This document shows, piece by piece, positions 26,976 through 39,483 of a stretch of DNA of 64,000 bases; the stretch's first letter is position 1, and each line of letters begins with the position of its first letter. The notes beneath the pieces were generated by a model that saw only the letters and a list, made by a program, of their open reading frames with translations, searched no databases and had not been told where the DNA came from. Location of the stretch: assembly GCA_023101885.1 (NCBI GenBank), contig JALPQD010000207.1, forward strand, positions 1,183,844 to 1,247,843, written 5' to 3'. Position numbers and translations under genes: made by a program. The stretch comes from Typhlomys cinereus (lineage: Eukaryota > Chordata > Mammalia > Rodentia > Platacanthomyidae).

Positions 26976-27229
26976 TGGGGCTGGAGAGATGGTTCCGAGG
27001 TTAAGATTCTGCTTCGCAAGAAGGACCTGAGTTCAGATCTCAGAGCCTACGTAAAAATGCCAGGTGGAAATGGCAGCGGCCTGCACTTATAGGGCTGTGA
27101 AAGGCAAAGTCTGGGAAATCCCAGAGTGAAGTGAAAAAGAGGTAGAAGCAATCCAGGGTGATTCCCGAAGTTATCTTCGGGTCTCCATGGACATGTATAG
27201 TACCCTCTGGTACATACAGATGCATATAC

Positions 27230-27262
<33 letters not shown>

Positions 27263-27273
27263 CAGAGAGAGGA
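26976..27273 (+). mobile_element. CA-tailed-type SINE with (GA)n tail
   Basis: ggggctggagagatggttcc head, gagttcagatctcagagcc, normal body, then a GA/CAGA tail instead of CA. The duplication aggaaatgcaataca is at 26961-26975 and 27274-27288. Confidence 0.93.
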
Positions 27274-28107
27274 AGGAAATGCAATACAGAATTCTCATTT
27301 TTACAACATAGTCACCACACTAGTCAGCTTTTCCATTAATGTGGTAAAATATGTGACCAATCAACTTAAAAGGAGGAACTCCATAATCTGCCTTACAATT
27401 TCAGAGGGTCCAGGCCAGGTTGTCTGGTTTGTTGCTATCATAGCACCCTAGCAAAAGGATATTCCAGCAGGCATGCCAAAACTTTATGCCATTGCAAAAC
27501 AACCTGACCATCTAAAAAGGTCATGTCGGAAATAACTGCTCAATCAAGTTACAAAACAATAAAAGTCGTGATAAAAAATTTCCTTAATGTTTTCAGTAAA
27601 TTTATGCTTTTGCATTAGGCTGCATTTAGAGTTGTCCTTAGTGGCATGCATTTGCATGCATTCTTGCATCCTGTGGGCCGAGGTTGGGCATACCTGTGAG
27701 GGTGAAGTTGCTGACCTCATTGTGACAGAAAGTAGAAAGAGATATGGTGGGGTCCAGCATAAGGTATGACCCTGAGAGACAGCCTCTCACTCTATACCGA
27801 AATCGGCTTCCTCCAACTCTGTTTCTGAGAATTCTCATTTTTGCCCAATAATGCCATGAAATTATGAATGCAACAGTGTCTTAATCCATCATCAGCACAG
27901 GGCATTCATGATATAGTCACCGCTCAGTGACTGTCTCGGACAGCTGGGAGCCAGTCCTTCGACACGTGAACTTTTATTTCTAAGCCATGATAGTTCCAAA
28001 GATTGAAAAGACTCATAACCTGGAGACATAATAAAAGAAGCAGTTCTCTGTTCGTCCCAAATTCCAGTTATATGCTTCTATTTGGAAAGAATACATGATA
28101 AACCAAT

Positions 28108-28390
28108 TGGGGAGGTCATTCAGGGATTAAAGCCTTTGCCTTGAAAGCAAAAGATCCCGAATTTGGATCTCCAGATCCCATGTAAAAAAGCCACGCAGAT
28201 ATGGTGGCAACCTATAATTCTGACCCTGCAAGGTGAAACCTGGGAAACTCCAGAGCAAAGCAAAAAGGTAAGAAAGCAGGATGATTTTGGATGTCATCCT
28301 TGGGCCTCTATAAGCACGTGCACATGCCTACACAGATGTGCACACACATACATCCCATACACATGTACATGAAAAAGGAAAAAAAAAAAC
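28108..28390 (+). mobile_element. CA-tailed SINE, older copy
   Basis: ttggggaggtcattcaggga head, ccgaatttggatctccag, aactccagagcaaagcaaaa body, CA-rich tail. Confidence 0.8.
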
Positions 28391-28504
28391 ACAAAATAAA
28401 TACGATATTCAAGCTATCGTTTTACAACAAGGAATGTCCAAAATTCACCCCGGCACCACACAGAGCGCCTGAAGAAGTGGCTGGCTGGAACCTAGGCTTC
28501 CTGT

Positions 28505-28845
28505 CATAGATACATGTCAGCTTGATGGTTGAGGGTTTGAGCTCTGGGCACATTTGCAAAGAATAGGTGGTTGAGCTAATCTCCAAGCAAGCCTTCAGGG
28601 ATTATGTCTAGTCAATGGGAGGCCTAGTCTATGGTGAATGCAGCTAGTGCTGGGCAGGAGAAGAAGATGGAGGGAACTGATTGAGGAAGTTGGCATTCTT
28701 CTGTATACTTGGTCAGATATGCTGGTCTGGCTAGTAAAGACTGTTCCTCTTAGCAGTTATACGGATTTGGCTGGACAAAGAACTGTAACAGGACAATCGA
28801 AAAACAAAATAAAACACCCTGTTCCCTTAAGCCCTTTGGTCATGA
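28505..28845 (-). mobile_element. Unassigned rodent interspersed repeat, copy B (inverted)
   Basis: Its reverse complement gives the ordered words of copy A: gccagaccagcatatctgac, caagtatacagaagaatgcc, aatgtgcccagagctcaa and caagctgacatgtatcta. Confidence 0.7.
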
Positions 28846-28931
28846 ATTTATCAGTAACAATGCAGAGTAACAACACTCCATTCTCCCAGGAGTGATTCTA
28901 AACAATAATCTCCCTCGTCCTTTAGGGTCCC

Positions 28932-29090
28932 TCGATGGGCTCTGGGGATGTAACTCAGCTGGTAAAGTGCTTGCCTAACACTCATTGCACCTGCACCACA
29001 AAAACTGGGCACAGTAGTGCCAGCACTCAGGAGATAAAGGCAGGAGTATCACAAATTCAAGGTCGGCTTTGGCTACATATGTTGTGGGAG
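28932..29090 (+). mobile_element. B4-type SINE (ID head fused to B1 body)
   Basis: ctctggggatgtaactcagc and gtgcttgcctaacactcatt form the ID part. It is followed directly by actgggcacagtagtgccag, cactcaggagataaaggcag and caaggtcggctttggctaca, a B1 right part. Confidence 0.75.
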
Positions 29091-29607
29091 TTACTCTGGA
29101 ATAACTTGACACCAATTAGGGTGGAGGGGAGGCGTTTAATTCATTGACCTCTGCAGCTGAGATCACTCTCCAAGACCCCAGCCCTGAGTTTAGTTTCTAC
29201 TCTATCTCTTCATCTTACACTAAAGCAGGGAAGAGGTGGAGCAAGTGAAGCAGGGCTTTCCAGAAGCAGAAGCAAAGATTACCAAGTGTCAGCAGACAGG
29301 CTGACAGCAGGAGGCCCTGACCTTGGCTTTATCAGCAGCAGCTACAGGTGCGGGTATGTGTGAGCGATTGTCTTTACTTAACTGCTGTTGAGATTTCAAT
29401 ACTTTTCCTTCTTAACTTACATTTAGTAGTAACTCAACCATTTACATTTTTCTACCTCACTATGTAAGGTAGACGCAAGATCCCCATTTGATAGGCGGAT
29501 GCTTTTTTCAAAAGAATACTATTTACAGCTGGCAGCTAAACCCAAACTCTGATGTGTTTTATGACTCAGTGTTGTGTTTTATTACTCAGTGTTCATTTAG
29601 AACAATA

Positions 29608-29740
29608 ACCAAGTATGGTGGTACTTGTCTTTAATCCCAGCACTTGAGAAACCCTTAAATTCAAGGCCAGCCACGGCTACAGAATGAGTTGAAGGCTAAC
29701 CCCACCTACGCGAGACCTTACCTCAAAACATTAAAACAAA
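29608..29740 (+). mobile_element. B1-like SINE
   Basis: aagtatggtggtacttgtct, ttaatcccagcacttgagaa and caaggccagccacggctaca follow B1 order. Confidence 0.8.
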
Positions 29741-30329
29741 ACCCCACAAAGGCAGCTAGCATCTTTAGCATGTAGAACTCGAGCTTCAACTAGATTTAAA
29801 ACGGAACCACCTCTATCCCATGATATATGACTACGTGAAAGATTTCTGTTCACAAATGAATGAAAATACATGCTTTATATCTACAGGAATGTTTGAGACA
29901 GGATAGAGTAATTAAAGGTCAACAGAATCGTGGCGGAGGACAAATTCAATGTGAGCTGCTATGCTAGGAACCAAGATACGAGATCCATATAGCGCAGTTG
30001 ATAGGAGACCTGGCCTCCGGGGATGTCTCACCCGGATGATGAAGCTGAGTAAGCGTGCTGGCACGTCACCTGGAGACACTGCAGTGGGTGGGGGTAGGGA
30101 TAAATGGGGGAGGTGAAAGCATGGAGAGAAAGTGATAGTACACAAGGAAGAAGTTACTTTGTAGCTAGGAACCTCCAGAAAAGGCTGGGGCCTTGAATCC
30201 TGAACAATGGCTAATTTGTTATGCTAAAGATGTACCACTAATCCATAGTCTGGTCCATGTATTATTAACAAAAATAATTTAAAAAAATAAAGTGCTTTTA
30301 AAAAAAAAAACAACTATATAATTAGAATC

Positions 30330-30600
30330 CCATGGCTGCTGGAACAAATTTCCATAAACTACAGCATTTGAACAGCATTTATTATCTCACATTTCTGAAA
30401 GCCAGAAGTCTGAAAGAGGACTCATGGGGCTGAAATAGAGATGTCAACACTTTCTACAGACTCACAGGGAATCTGTTCCTTGTCTCTTCCAGCTTCACGA
30501 GTCAGTAGTATGCTGTAGCTTGTGGCCATGTGACCCGGTCTCGGCCTGCAGGGTCACACTGTCCTCTGTCTTCAGATCTCTCTGTGCGGATGTCAGCCAT
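30330..30600 (+). mobile_element. Old mammalian interspersed repeat, probably LTR-type
   Basis: ggctgctggaacaaatttcc, cagcatttattatctcacat, ctgaaagccagaagtctgaa and ccttgtctcttccagctt resemble an old MaLR-like mammalian repeat. The family is uncertain. Confidence 0.45.
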
Positions 30601-32394
30601 CTAACACCTGGATCGGCGCGTTAGAGTCAGTGCATTGCTCTGGCCCCAAGAGCTAACTTGAAACATCACTTGTAATTGATCTACACGCAGCATCCCAATC
30701 CAGCTGATGAGCCAAAAATATGATAATCATAACATTCATAATAAATAATGACATCAGCAAACCCATCGGGGCTCCTGGCAGCACCAACCACAGTGGTGGC
30801 AAAGTGGAGGCAGAGGAACTGGGCCCCAGTTCTAGTGGGTATCAGTCCTCTACATCTGGGATCATCACTCAGTCTTTGGATGCCTCAATGGAATCAGGCA
30901 TTGGACTTGATAGGTCATTTCCTTCTTTCGTACTCTGCAGTTTTTGTGAGACTAGCATTTTTCTAAGAAAAGGATGGATACATGCCTCTCCTCTTCCAGC
31001 AGAATGCACAAAGGCCAGGGGAGAAAATAGTTCCCCACACAGACTCTGGGCTGCGCTGCGTGTAACCTCTCATGACAAGAACAGGCACCCCAGTGTCTCG
31101 CCTCAACTTTAGAACCGCTTCCTCTCTCCTGAGTCAGCTCACTCATTCCATCTTTGAGCCTCCATCTCATCCTGCAGAAAGACGCGGCCAAGGGTCCTCC
31201 CTCATGATGCCTCACGGCGCTGTCCACTCCTGGGGCCAAACCCTTCCTGTACTGAGTGACCCCATCTGACAGTCCCCCGACCGCAGGAAAGCACCCACAC
31301 TCTCTCGTTCTGCCCCCTCACAGGACACAAGGCCTGTGCACACGACAGTCTCTAAGACCGCTCCAAAGCTCAAGTCCAGGGACGCTAGTTATTTTCCCGC
31401 ACCTCTCGGGGAATCACATGGAAACTCTCAGTGTGTCTGCTACTTCGTGACCAAAGTAAGGATCAGAAGGTTGTTGGAGCTCTGTGGAAGGGTCTGGAAG
31501 TTCTGGAGTGGAACTGTAACTATCTCAGAGCCCTTGATCGTGGGTCACAGAAAGGCTCCCCCAGGCCGTTAGATAAGCCTTGGGTGATGCTGTATCAAGC
31601 TAACAGACAAACCAGCCTTAGCTTTCTTTCAAAGACTTCTAGCAAATCCTTGAAATCAACAGTATGATTTCCCTAGTGAAGTGACACTGGGGAAGCTCTG
31701 CCTATGCTTGGTCCCTGTTCCCTCCCCTCCATGCAGAAGACATCTGCCCAGGACCAGCAAGCCCCCGCAGGCCCCCTGCTCATTCCCAGCCCAGAAAACA
31801 GGTTGAGGGGCAGGGCAGCCATGGTCCAGTCTCATTTAGAAACCTAATGGTCAGGACAATCACACACATTTAAAGACTGGAGATACAACGTTGGATGTAA
31901 ACCTGGGATTTCGAGGAGTTACGGGAACCACTGACCCTACTCAGCCCGAGGAAGCTCCAGCCTTCATCATGTTATGTTGAAAAGCTTCTGTTGCTTTGCG
32001 CTGTGCTATGTGCAAAGTCTTGAAAGGACACTTCTGAATTTCATTTTACCTTTACAGGTTTCTAATTACTTGCCGGCACCTTCCGGGTTTTTTTTCCCAA
32101 TGTCCAATAACTTTTTTTTTTTTTTTACAAGAGAAAGTTAATACTGCTAATTTCTTTTACTAAAAATAGTATATGTCTTTTTCTGGTTTTCTCCTTAGGA
32201 CCTAATTCTTCTGCTTATACTCATACTGGTAAACAAATCTTTTAAGCATTTTTGCCTCATGGGCAACTAATTGCTTTTTCGTGAGTTAGGCATAGCAGCT
32301 TTAGGTCCAAAAGAACCTTATTCTGTGGAACTTGCGCTTACCTTGACAAAGGAGTGCCTTGGGACTTTTTAGCCGCCCTCATCTACGCCCCAAA

Positions 32395-32745
32395 ACTTCA
32401 TACCTGTTAGGCCTGTGGAAGTGACTTTTCCCATTGCTGAGACAAAATACACCCAAAAGCAACTCGCAGGAGGAAAGGTTTATGGTGACTTACAGTTTGA
32501 GGTACAGCCCATTGGGGTGTATGAGTGGGGGGACTCACGGTGGCTGGTCTGTCACATTGCATCCCCTCCCTATTCAGACTGGGACCCCAGCCCACAGGAT
32601 GGTGCTGCCCACATCCAAGGGTGGGCCTTCCCCCCTCAGCTGAACCTCTCTGGACACACTCTTATGGAAACATCTAGAGACGTGTTGCTGCGTGATTCTA
32701 AATCCCATCAGGCTGACAATTTAGAACAGCAGTTTCTGAGAAAAG
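32395..32745 (+). mobile_element. Rodent interspersed repeat related to copies A-D
   Basis: gctgagacaaaatacaccca, gaggaaaggtttatggtgac, ccagcccacaggatggtgct and catcaggctgacaattta. General layout resembles the 19915 family but with a different middle. It may be a separate family. Confidence 0.5.
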
Positions 32746-33189
32746 AACTGTTTATGCAGTAGCCAGAACTCATAAGGAAGATTCTCAAGTCCCACCCCTT
32801 ATCCCGCAGCACATACCCCAACTTTAAAGTCTTAGATTGTTCTCACTTGATTTCTGACCAAGGACACACAGATGTCGTTCGCAAGCTATGAAGAACTAAA
32901 GGAAGAAAAACAGCACCCCCATCTGTTAGAAACTGTGGGGGGGCTGCAGTGAGACTGTCCCAGTGTAATGAAGACCATCGACAGTGGCCTCGGGCTCATT
33001 CCAACTGTTTGCCTGACTGCACCCCATGTTCTAGGGATAGGACAAAAAATGGGTTCAGGGAACAAGAACTTATTCAAGAACATTCAAGTTCTAACAACAT
33101 CACAGCACATTTAACTGAGGAATGGATCTAACATGCTTTGCTACCATGCACTAAAAAAGCAAATCAATGAAATGTAATAAGGAAGAAAT

Positions 33190-33358
33190 GGGGCCAGCAG
33201 GATGACTTAGGGGGTAAAGGCATCTATGTGGAAACCTGGTGACCTGAGTTCGAACCCTGGAACTCAGATGGTGGAAGAAGAGAAGGATCTCCAAAACTTC
33301 TCTCTCTCTCTGTGTCTCTCTCTCTCCTTCCCTTCCTCTCTCTCATAAATAAAATATT
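33190..33358 (+). mobile_element. B2-like SINE with (CT)n and AATAAA tail
   Basis: gggccagcaggatgacttag, gacctgagttcgaaccctgg head, then (CT)n and a TAAATAAAAT end. Confidence 0.7.
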
Positions 33359-33361
33359 TTA

Positions 33362-33389
33362 AAAATTTTAATTTATCTTTTTTTTTTAT

Positions 33390-33422
<33 letters not shown>

Positions 33423-33641
33423 TGTGTATCAGAGGGCACTGTGTGTCCCTGTAGAGGACTAAGGAGTGACTTCGGGAATCATCCTGGATTACTTCTACCT
33501 TCTTTTTGTTTTGCTCTGGGATATCCCAGGCTCCACCCATCAGGGCCAGAAGTGCCTGGCATTTTTATATGGGACCTGGGATTTGAACTCAGGACCTGCT
33601 TTTGAGGCACAGTCTTAGCCCCTGAGCCATCTCTCCAGACC
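33362..33641 (-). mobile_element. CA-tailed SINE, reverse, tail-to-tail with a B2-like copy
   Basis: Poly(T)/(TG)n start (33393-33422), cgggaatcatcctggattac, ggatttgaactcaggacct, end gagccatctctccagacc. AATAAAATATTTT occurs on both sides. Confidence 0.9.
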
Positions 33642-34138
33642 AATAAAATATTTTTTAAAGGAATAAATGGTGATTTCATATAGAGATAAAATAGAGCAGG
33701 GATCAGCAAACTTTTTCTGAGAAGGACCAGTAAATGCCTGAGGCTCTAAGAGCTGCACATTCCCATCACAATTGCTCAGAAGCAGCAGCCACAGCCAATA
33801 CATAAACAAATAACCATGTTCCAGTCCAACTTTATTCACAAAAGCAGGTAGCAGGCCAGACTTGGTTCATAGGTCACAGTCTGACAACCTCTGAAACAGG
33901 AAATCTTCTATATAAGTAGAAATATTCTTGCATTTTAAGCATTCTCTATATAAATCTCATTTACTTCTAAGTTACAGGGTCACATCTACAAAAGTGTAGT
34001 TATTCCCAGAATCTAACTGTGTAAGGATTGAAGTTTCCTTATAATTATTTCCCATATCTAGAAGAATGTCTAGCTCCAGCTCATAAAAAATGTGTTGAAT
34101 GAACAACCTATGAATCTGTTAAAAGTAATTCTGATTAG

Positions 34139-34322
34139 GGCTGGAGAGGTGGCTCAGGGGTTAAGCAGGCGGAAGGTCCTGAGTTCGGATCTTGGACCCC
34201 ACGAGGAAGCAGGGGCGGCCTGTGTTTCTGGTCCTGGTAGGGCGGAGCCTGTGAATCCCGGGGTAGAGTAAACAAGGAGGAGGTGGAGGCGGTCCATGGT
34301 AGTTCCCCAATTCACCCATGGT

Positions 34323-34367
<45 letters not shown>

Positions 34368-34405
34368 ACGTACACACACAATTGAATAAAAAAGATTAAA
34401 AAAAG
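34139..34405 (+). mobile_element. CA-tailed SINE with head deletion
   Basis: gggctggagaggtggctcag, then ttaagcaggcggaaggtcc, lacking the usual cctccgccttg. (CA)n at 34326-34364. Flanked by agtaattctgattag and agtaattccgattag. Confidence 0.92.
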
Positions 34406-34998
34406 AGTAATTCCGATTAGAGGTGGTTTCTCTGAATCGCCAAGTGTCCCCCTCCATTTCTGGTCAACTATGTTGTGACTCAGGTACAAAAATATGGATC
34501 CTTCTGAAATCTTCAGGAATTCTAAAATTTATGAAAACGCCTATTTCTTGTTTTTTTTCTCCCCTTCAGCTTCATCTTAAATCATTCCCAAATCATTTCT
34601 TTTTAAAGTAGAGTATCCCAGATACCAAAAAAATTAACTCTTATCTTTAAAATGAAATGCTGAGGGCTAGAAGTATTCCTGATTTTTCAGATTTTGGAAT
34701 ATTAGTATTCCAAATCTGAGCTATCTTGGAGATGGGACCCAAGTCTAAACACAAAAATCCTTTTAGGACACGTAGGTGTAGCCTGGAGGTAAATTCATAC
34801 AATATGTTTATGAGTGCTCATTGAGTGTAAAACTCAAGCAGCCTTGTTGTGTTTGAGATGTCAGTGCCTAAAAACTCAGATTTGAAGCAACTCAGATTTG
34901 TTTTTTTGGATTAAAGATGTTCAACCTACAGTAGCTTTTATAGTGCTATCAAATAAGCAATTAGACATAATATTATAATACTTTGTCTTTTATATTCT

Positions 34999-35288
34999 TT
35001 TTAAATATTTTTATTTCATTTTTTTTTTGTTCAATTGTGCGTGTGCATGTGTGTATGTATGTGTATGTATGTGTGTAGAACCACGGACGAAATCAGGAAC
35101 CACCATGGATGCCTCCACCTCCTCCTTGTTTACTCTGCCCCGGGATTCACAGGCTCCGCCCTACCAGGACCAGAAATGCAGGCTGTCCCCGCTTCTGCCC
35201 GGTGTCTATACGTGGGGTCTAGGATCCGAACTCAGGACCTTCCGCCTTCAAGGCAGAGGCTTAACCTCTGAGCCACCTCTCTAGCCTC
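34999..35288 (-). mobile_element. CA-tailed SINE with 15-bp duplication
   Basis: Reverse copy ending gccacctctctagcc. The repeat tgtcttttatattct is at 34984-34998 and 35289-35303, a perfect match. Confidence 0.95.
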
Positions 35289-35414
35289 TGTCTTTTATAT
35301 TCTGAGACATTATATTTTAATGTGGTCATGAAGGCAGTCATGATATCAGCACTTTATCTTGGGACATTCCATACCTATAAATATTCCATTAAAATTACAA
35401 TGATCTTTCCTCAA

Positions 35415-35530
35415 AACTGTGTGTTTCATCAGGGTCTGGGGGTTTATGATTGCAATCTTAACACTTAGAAGGAGGATTACCTTGAATTCAAGGCAAGTAC
35501 CAGTTAGCATGTGCTACAGAAAATGAGACC
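35415..35530 (+). mobile_element. B1-like SINE, diverged
   Basis: tttatgattgcaatcttaac, acttagaaggaggattacct, gaattcaaggcaagtacc and gagaccatct preserve B1 order. Confidence 0.6.
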
Positions 35531-35574
35531 ATCTAAAAAAAATCAATTTAAAAAAATGAATAAATAGGAAAGCA

Positions 35575-35741
35575 TAAGGCTGGCAGGATAAAGAGCTTGC
35601 TGTACAAGTCCTGCAACCTGAGTTCAATTCCTGGAACCCACACAAAGGTGTAAGAAGAGAGCCGACTTCACAAAGTTGTCCTCTGGTTTTCATGTCAATG
35701 TCTTGGCATGTGCATTCACACATACGTCATGCACACACTTA

Positions 35742-35772
<31 letters not shown>
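35575..35772 (+). mobile_element. B2-like SINE with (AAT)n tail
   Basis: aaggctggcaggataaagag, acctgagttcaattcctgga, ttgtcctctggttttcatg, and about eleven ATA units (35741-35772). Confidence 0.75.
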
Positions 35773-35773
<1 letters not shown>

Positions 35774-35914
35774 AATTTAAAAAGAAAACAAAAATGAACA
35801 GAAAAAAGTGTGTTTTTGAGCGCTCCTAGCCGTCTTTAGATTTATTGAGTGGCCACACATGGCCCCACCAGAAGAGGAAAGTAACAGTTAAGTGTGAGAC
35901 ACCACTGTGGCCAT

Positions 35915-35993
35915 TCCAATTCCAGCAATCCTCTTGTCTCAGCCTCCTGAGTATTAGGATTATAGGTACAAGCTATCAGGTCTGGCTAGAACA
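35915..35993 (-). mobile_element. B1-like SINE fragment, reverse
   Basis: cagcctcctgagtattagga and ttataggtacaagctatcag with ggtctggcta are the reversed left half of a B1. Confidence 0.6.
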
Positions 35994-36186
35994 CGTGCAT
36001 TTCAATAAGGAAGTTGAAGTTGCATTCCAAAGGTAAACATAATGAAGACGTGGTTACCCTATGACCTCAAAATAGTATGTGTGCCCAGCACACACCTCTT
36101 CTCATTCTGCCAGTTCAGCCACATCATCCGCAAACACCAGGTTCACAGATGGAGTTGTGACACTTTATAGTCATGGTCCTTGGCGA

Positions 36187-36341
36187 TGCCAAGCCAGGCA
36201 CGGTGGCTCGCACCTGAAATCCCAGCACTTGAGAGGCGGGGCCCGAGACGACTGCCTCGCTTTCTAGAGCAGCCTCGACTGCATAGTGAATTCCCAGGCC
36301 GGCCTGAACTACAAAGTTCGACCCCGTCTCAAAATTTTTTT
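36187..36341 (+). mobile_element. B1 SINE, host of a nested insertion
   Basis: agccaggcacggtggctcgc, acctgaaatcccagcacttg, ggccggcctgaactacaaag and cgaccccgtctcaaaa form a well-preserved B1. A younger SINE sits in its tail, and the A/CAAA tail resumes at about 36651. Confidence 0.85.
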
Positions 36342-36641
36342 TTTTTAATTTTTTTTTTTTTTATTCAACTGTGTGCATGTGCGTGTGTATGTGCGTGTGT
36401 ATGTTCGTGTGTATGTGCGCGCGCGTGTGTCTGTGTATGTGTAGAACCACGGACGAATTCGCGAACCACCATGGACGCCTCCACCTCCTTCTGCCCCGGG
36501 ATTCACAAGCTCCGCCCTACCAGGACCAGAAGCGCAGGCCGCCCCCGCTTCCGCCTGGCGTCTATACGTGGGATCTGGGATCCGAACTCAGGACCTTCCG
36601 CCTGCAAGGCGGAGGCTTAACCCCTGAGCCACCTCTCCAGC
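36338..36641 (-). mobile_element. CA-tailed SINE nested in a B1
   Basis: Young reverse copy. The 16-bp duplication ccccgtctcaaaattt at 36322-36337 and 36642-36657 is a perfect copy of the B1 tail, which proves insertion into the B1. Confidence 0.95.
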
Positions 36642-36867
36642 CCCCGTCTCAAAATTTAACAAACAAACAAACAAATAAACAAAGCGAAGGCCTTCAAAGA
36701 ATGCTGCTGAAAGAATGATTGGTTAATTGAGATATCATTCCTAAATTTACCCATCAGCATATACAGAGAGGTCTCTATACCCAGAATTCTGCCCAGAATC
36801 CTCTAAAACAGTTCTGCACAAATACACACAGTCACAGCCAGACACATGGACGTTCAACATGGTACAT

Positions 36868-36972
36868 AGAGACTAAGGCAGGAGGATCACCATGAGTTTG
36901 AGGCCAGCCTGGGATAAATAGTGACTCGGGGACTAGCCTGGTTTACAGAGTAAGACCTTGACTCAGGAACCA
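36868..36972 (+). mobile_element. B1-like SINE fragment
   Basis: gactaaggcaggaggatcac, catgagtttgaggccagcct and gtttacagagtaagaccttg. Confidence 0.75.
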
Positions 36973-36977
36973 AAACA

Positions 36978-37192
36978 GGCTGGAGAAATGCCTGTACTTC
37001 CCAAGCAGAAGGACCTGGGTTTGAATCCCAGATCCCATGTAATCCCACAGCCCAGCAGAAATGGTGACGGCCTGTTAACATGGCCCTATAAGCACGTCTC
37101 CGAAATCACAAAGCAGGGCAAATGAGAGGTAGAGCAATCCAGAATGATTCCTAAAGTCATCCTTGGTCCCCTCCATGGGCACACACAGTGCC

Positions 37193-37223
<31 letters not shown>

Positions 37224-37238
37224 CTCTCTCTCACATAC
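36978..37238 (+). mobile_element. CA-tailed-type SINE with (CT)n tail
   Basis: ggctggagaaatgcctgtac head, gggtttgaatcccagatccc, body, and (CT)n at 37191-37230. Lies directly after a B1. Confidence 0.8.
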
Positions 37239-37831
37239 ACAAACAAAACAGATTCAGATACATAGTCACATATGTAGAATAAGAGTTAGGTGACTCTTTA
37301 ATTAAACAAGATTACACAAAATAAGTGGCAGAGTTTTTTTTTTTTTTCCCTCCTTTTTAGGGCGTAAGAGTTCCTGGCAAGGTTCAGAAGGAAAAATTGC
37401 AACAGGTCCCAGAGGCAGGGCTGCAGCCAGGAATAACTTAAGCCTCAGCATTTCAGCAAGGGAAATGCTGAAGATCGCCGCTTGCTAGCCTAGTCTCCGG
37501 ACTCTAGGCGGAGTCCTGACATGTCTACTTCAAATTTCCCAGATCCTTATACCCACTCGGGACTCTGCCAGTCACTGCAAGGGCACAAGCAGAACTTTGT
37601 CAGATGTTACTAAGATGTGACTGAAGACTCACACTCTGACCTCAATTTTTCAGGATTCTGAAACCACATTTTCCATGCACGAAATATGGTTCCTGTCATA
37701 AACAGACTTAACATAATCTCAACCAATTAGAGATCAATACAAGGAAGTGTGGGCAAACAAATACCTCAAGAATTTCAAGAGAGAGAAGAGAAATGAGAAT
37801 AATACATATAATCAAAGGATTAGTACTTAAG

Positions 37832-38160
37832 GGTTGGGGAAATAGCTATCAGTAAGGTGCTTGCTGTGAAAGCACAAGGGTGCTGAGTTTGATCCCCAAC
37901 ACCCAGATCAGAGTTGGGTATAGTGCTGCAGGCCTCAAATCCCAGTGCTGGAGAGATGGAAACGGGAAGATCTCTGACTGGCAGGTCTGACTGAATCCGT
38001 GACCTCCATGATCAGAGAGAGGCTGTCTGAAAATATAAGGTACAGAAATGATTAAGGAATGACACCTGTCATTGACCACCGCTGTGATGTGACCTCCAAT
38101 GGCCATGCACACATGTGCACATGCATCACCATTTATGTGAGCACATACATACATAAAGAA
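37832..38160 (+). mobile_element. B2/ID-like SINE, old
   Basis: gggttggggaaatagctatc, tgcttgctgtgaaagcacaa, tgagtttgatccccaacacc head. Long, diverged body ending in CA/ATAC-rich sequence. Confidence 0.65.
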
Positions 38161-38463
38161 AAAAAGATTCAGGCACCTCCTCTAAGAATAGGTATCACAT
38201 GCACCGGAGAATGTGGAGGATGAAGGAAGTTTCTAGGAAGAGAAAAATAAGTGACTCTTCAATGGGAAAAAGCCTGGCCTCCTCCAGAACAGAAGAAGAA
38301 AACCAAATCACATGGTGTATGAGGAACTTTTACAAGAAGGGTGAGGTCCATTATATATTAAAAAAAAAAAACTTGAAATATTAAACATTCAAGTGTAAAG
38401 CTGAGATAAGAGAACTAAAAGTTATAAAGCCAGGAAAAACACAATATTTGAAAACATTAAGTG

Positions 38464-38815
38464 AGGGCTGGACAGATGGCTTAGCAGTTAAAGTGCTTGC
38501 CACACAAGTAATGGAGTTTGGATCCCCAGAAACTACTTAAAATGCCAGGTGGGTGTGGTGGCCAGCCTATCATTCCAGATTCAGAAGGTGGAAACTGGGG
38601 ATCCTTGGAGCAACCTGGCCAGGGAATCTATCTCCATGGGTGATCTCTGGAATCGATTAGAGACTCTGTCTCAGGGAATAAGGTGGAAGAGGGATCAAGG
38701 ATGATTTCTGGTATCAATCTTGGGCCTCTGCATGCATCTACACACACATGTGCGCCTGCACCCACACAAGCACATGTGCTGATGTACAAAACACACCACA
38801 CACACCACATAAAGG
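38464..38815 (+). mobile_element. B2-like SINE, old and long
   Basis: agggctggacagatggctta, gtttggatccccagaaacta head, and gcctctgcatgcatctacac with a CA-rich tail. The body contains a duplicated gattctgtctc/gaatctatctcc-like part. Confidence 0.7.
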
Positions 38816-39450
38816 AAATGAATTTAGATGGGCAACAGAATGATGTAAAGCCCGGAGAGGAAGTTTCTCATTCATTTATTCCCCGAGCAAGCAGTTCCTT
38901 GAGGGCTAAGAACAGGGCTGTTCCCCACGGGAAAGGGTGAGGGCTAGATAAGACTGTAAAAGGGAGGGAGCTATATAAAACACATTTCAAAGGTCTGCAT
39001 GACTCATTGATATAAAGAATGAAAGAAATGAAGGGAAGTATGGTTACAGATAATTGGAATATTTCAAAGTAGAAGTAATTCCCACTTTTACTAAGCACCT
39101 CAAAAAGCAATGGGAAAGAACAACAATAAAAGTTAAGTATGAAAAGGGCTTTGGTGATGTTGACAGTCAATAAAACCTCAACGGCCTGTTTCTTATTCTC
39201 TAGTAGCTCATTTATGCACAGTATGTAGGGAAGAAACTTCATTGAGAGAAATCATTTCTGTGTGACTAGTACAGATGCTGAGTTCGCTCTACAAGTATGG
39301 CAGAGGTCTGCCTACGCAAACAGGCTAGGTGGACCCTCCAACACACCCCTTCCCAGTTGGAAACTGACTGGTTTCATTAAGAATCAAGGCTGCCCTCTTC
39401 CCATCCAGTTACCAGACTTTGAGAAAGGGACCAGGCAAAGTGGGGGGGAG

Positions 39451-39451
<1 letters not shown>

Positions 39452-39482
<31 letters not shown>
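39452..39482 (+). repeat. (GA)n microsatellite
   Basis: About 15 AG units in purine-rich context. Confidence 0.9.

Positions 39483-39483
<1 letters not shown>

Noticed and set aside
28932..28990. tRNA genes at SINE heads
   Set aside because: The A- and B-box-like words belong to SINE heads followed by SINE bodies and tails. No complete cloverleaf with a proper acceptor stem was seen.
36180..36620. Open frames with 'TMDASTSF..PGIHRLRPTRTRS'-type peptides at many sites
   Set aside because: All are translations of the same CA-tailed SINE and recur wherever it is inserted in either orientation. They are not a gene family.
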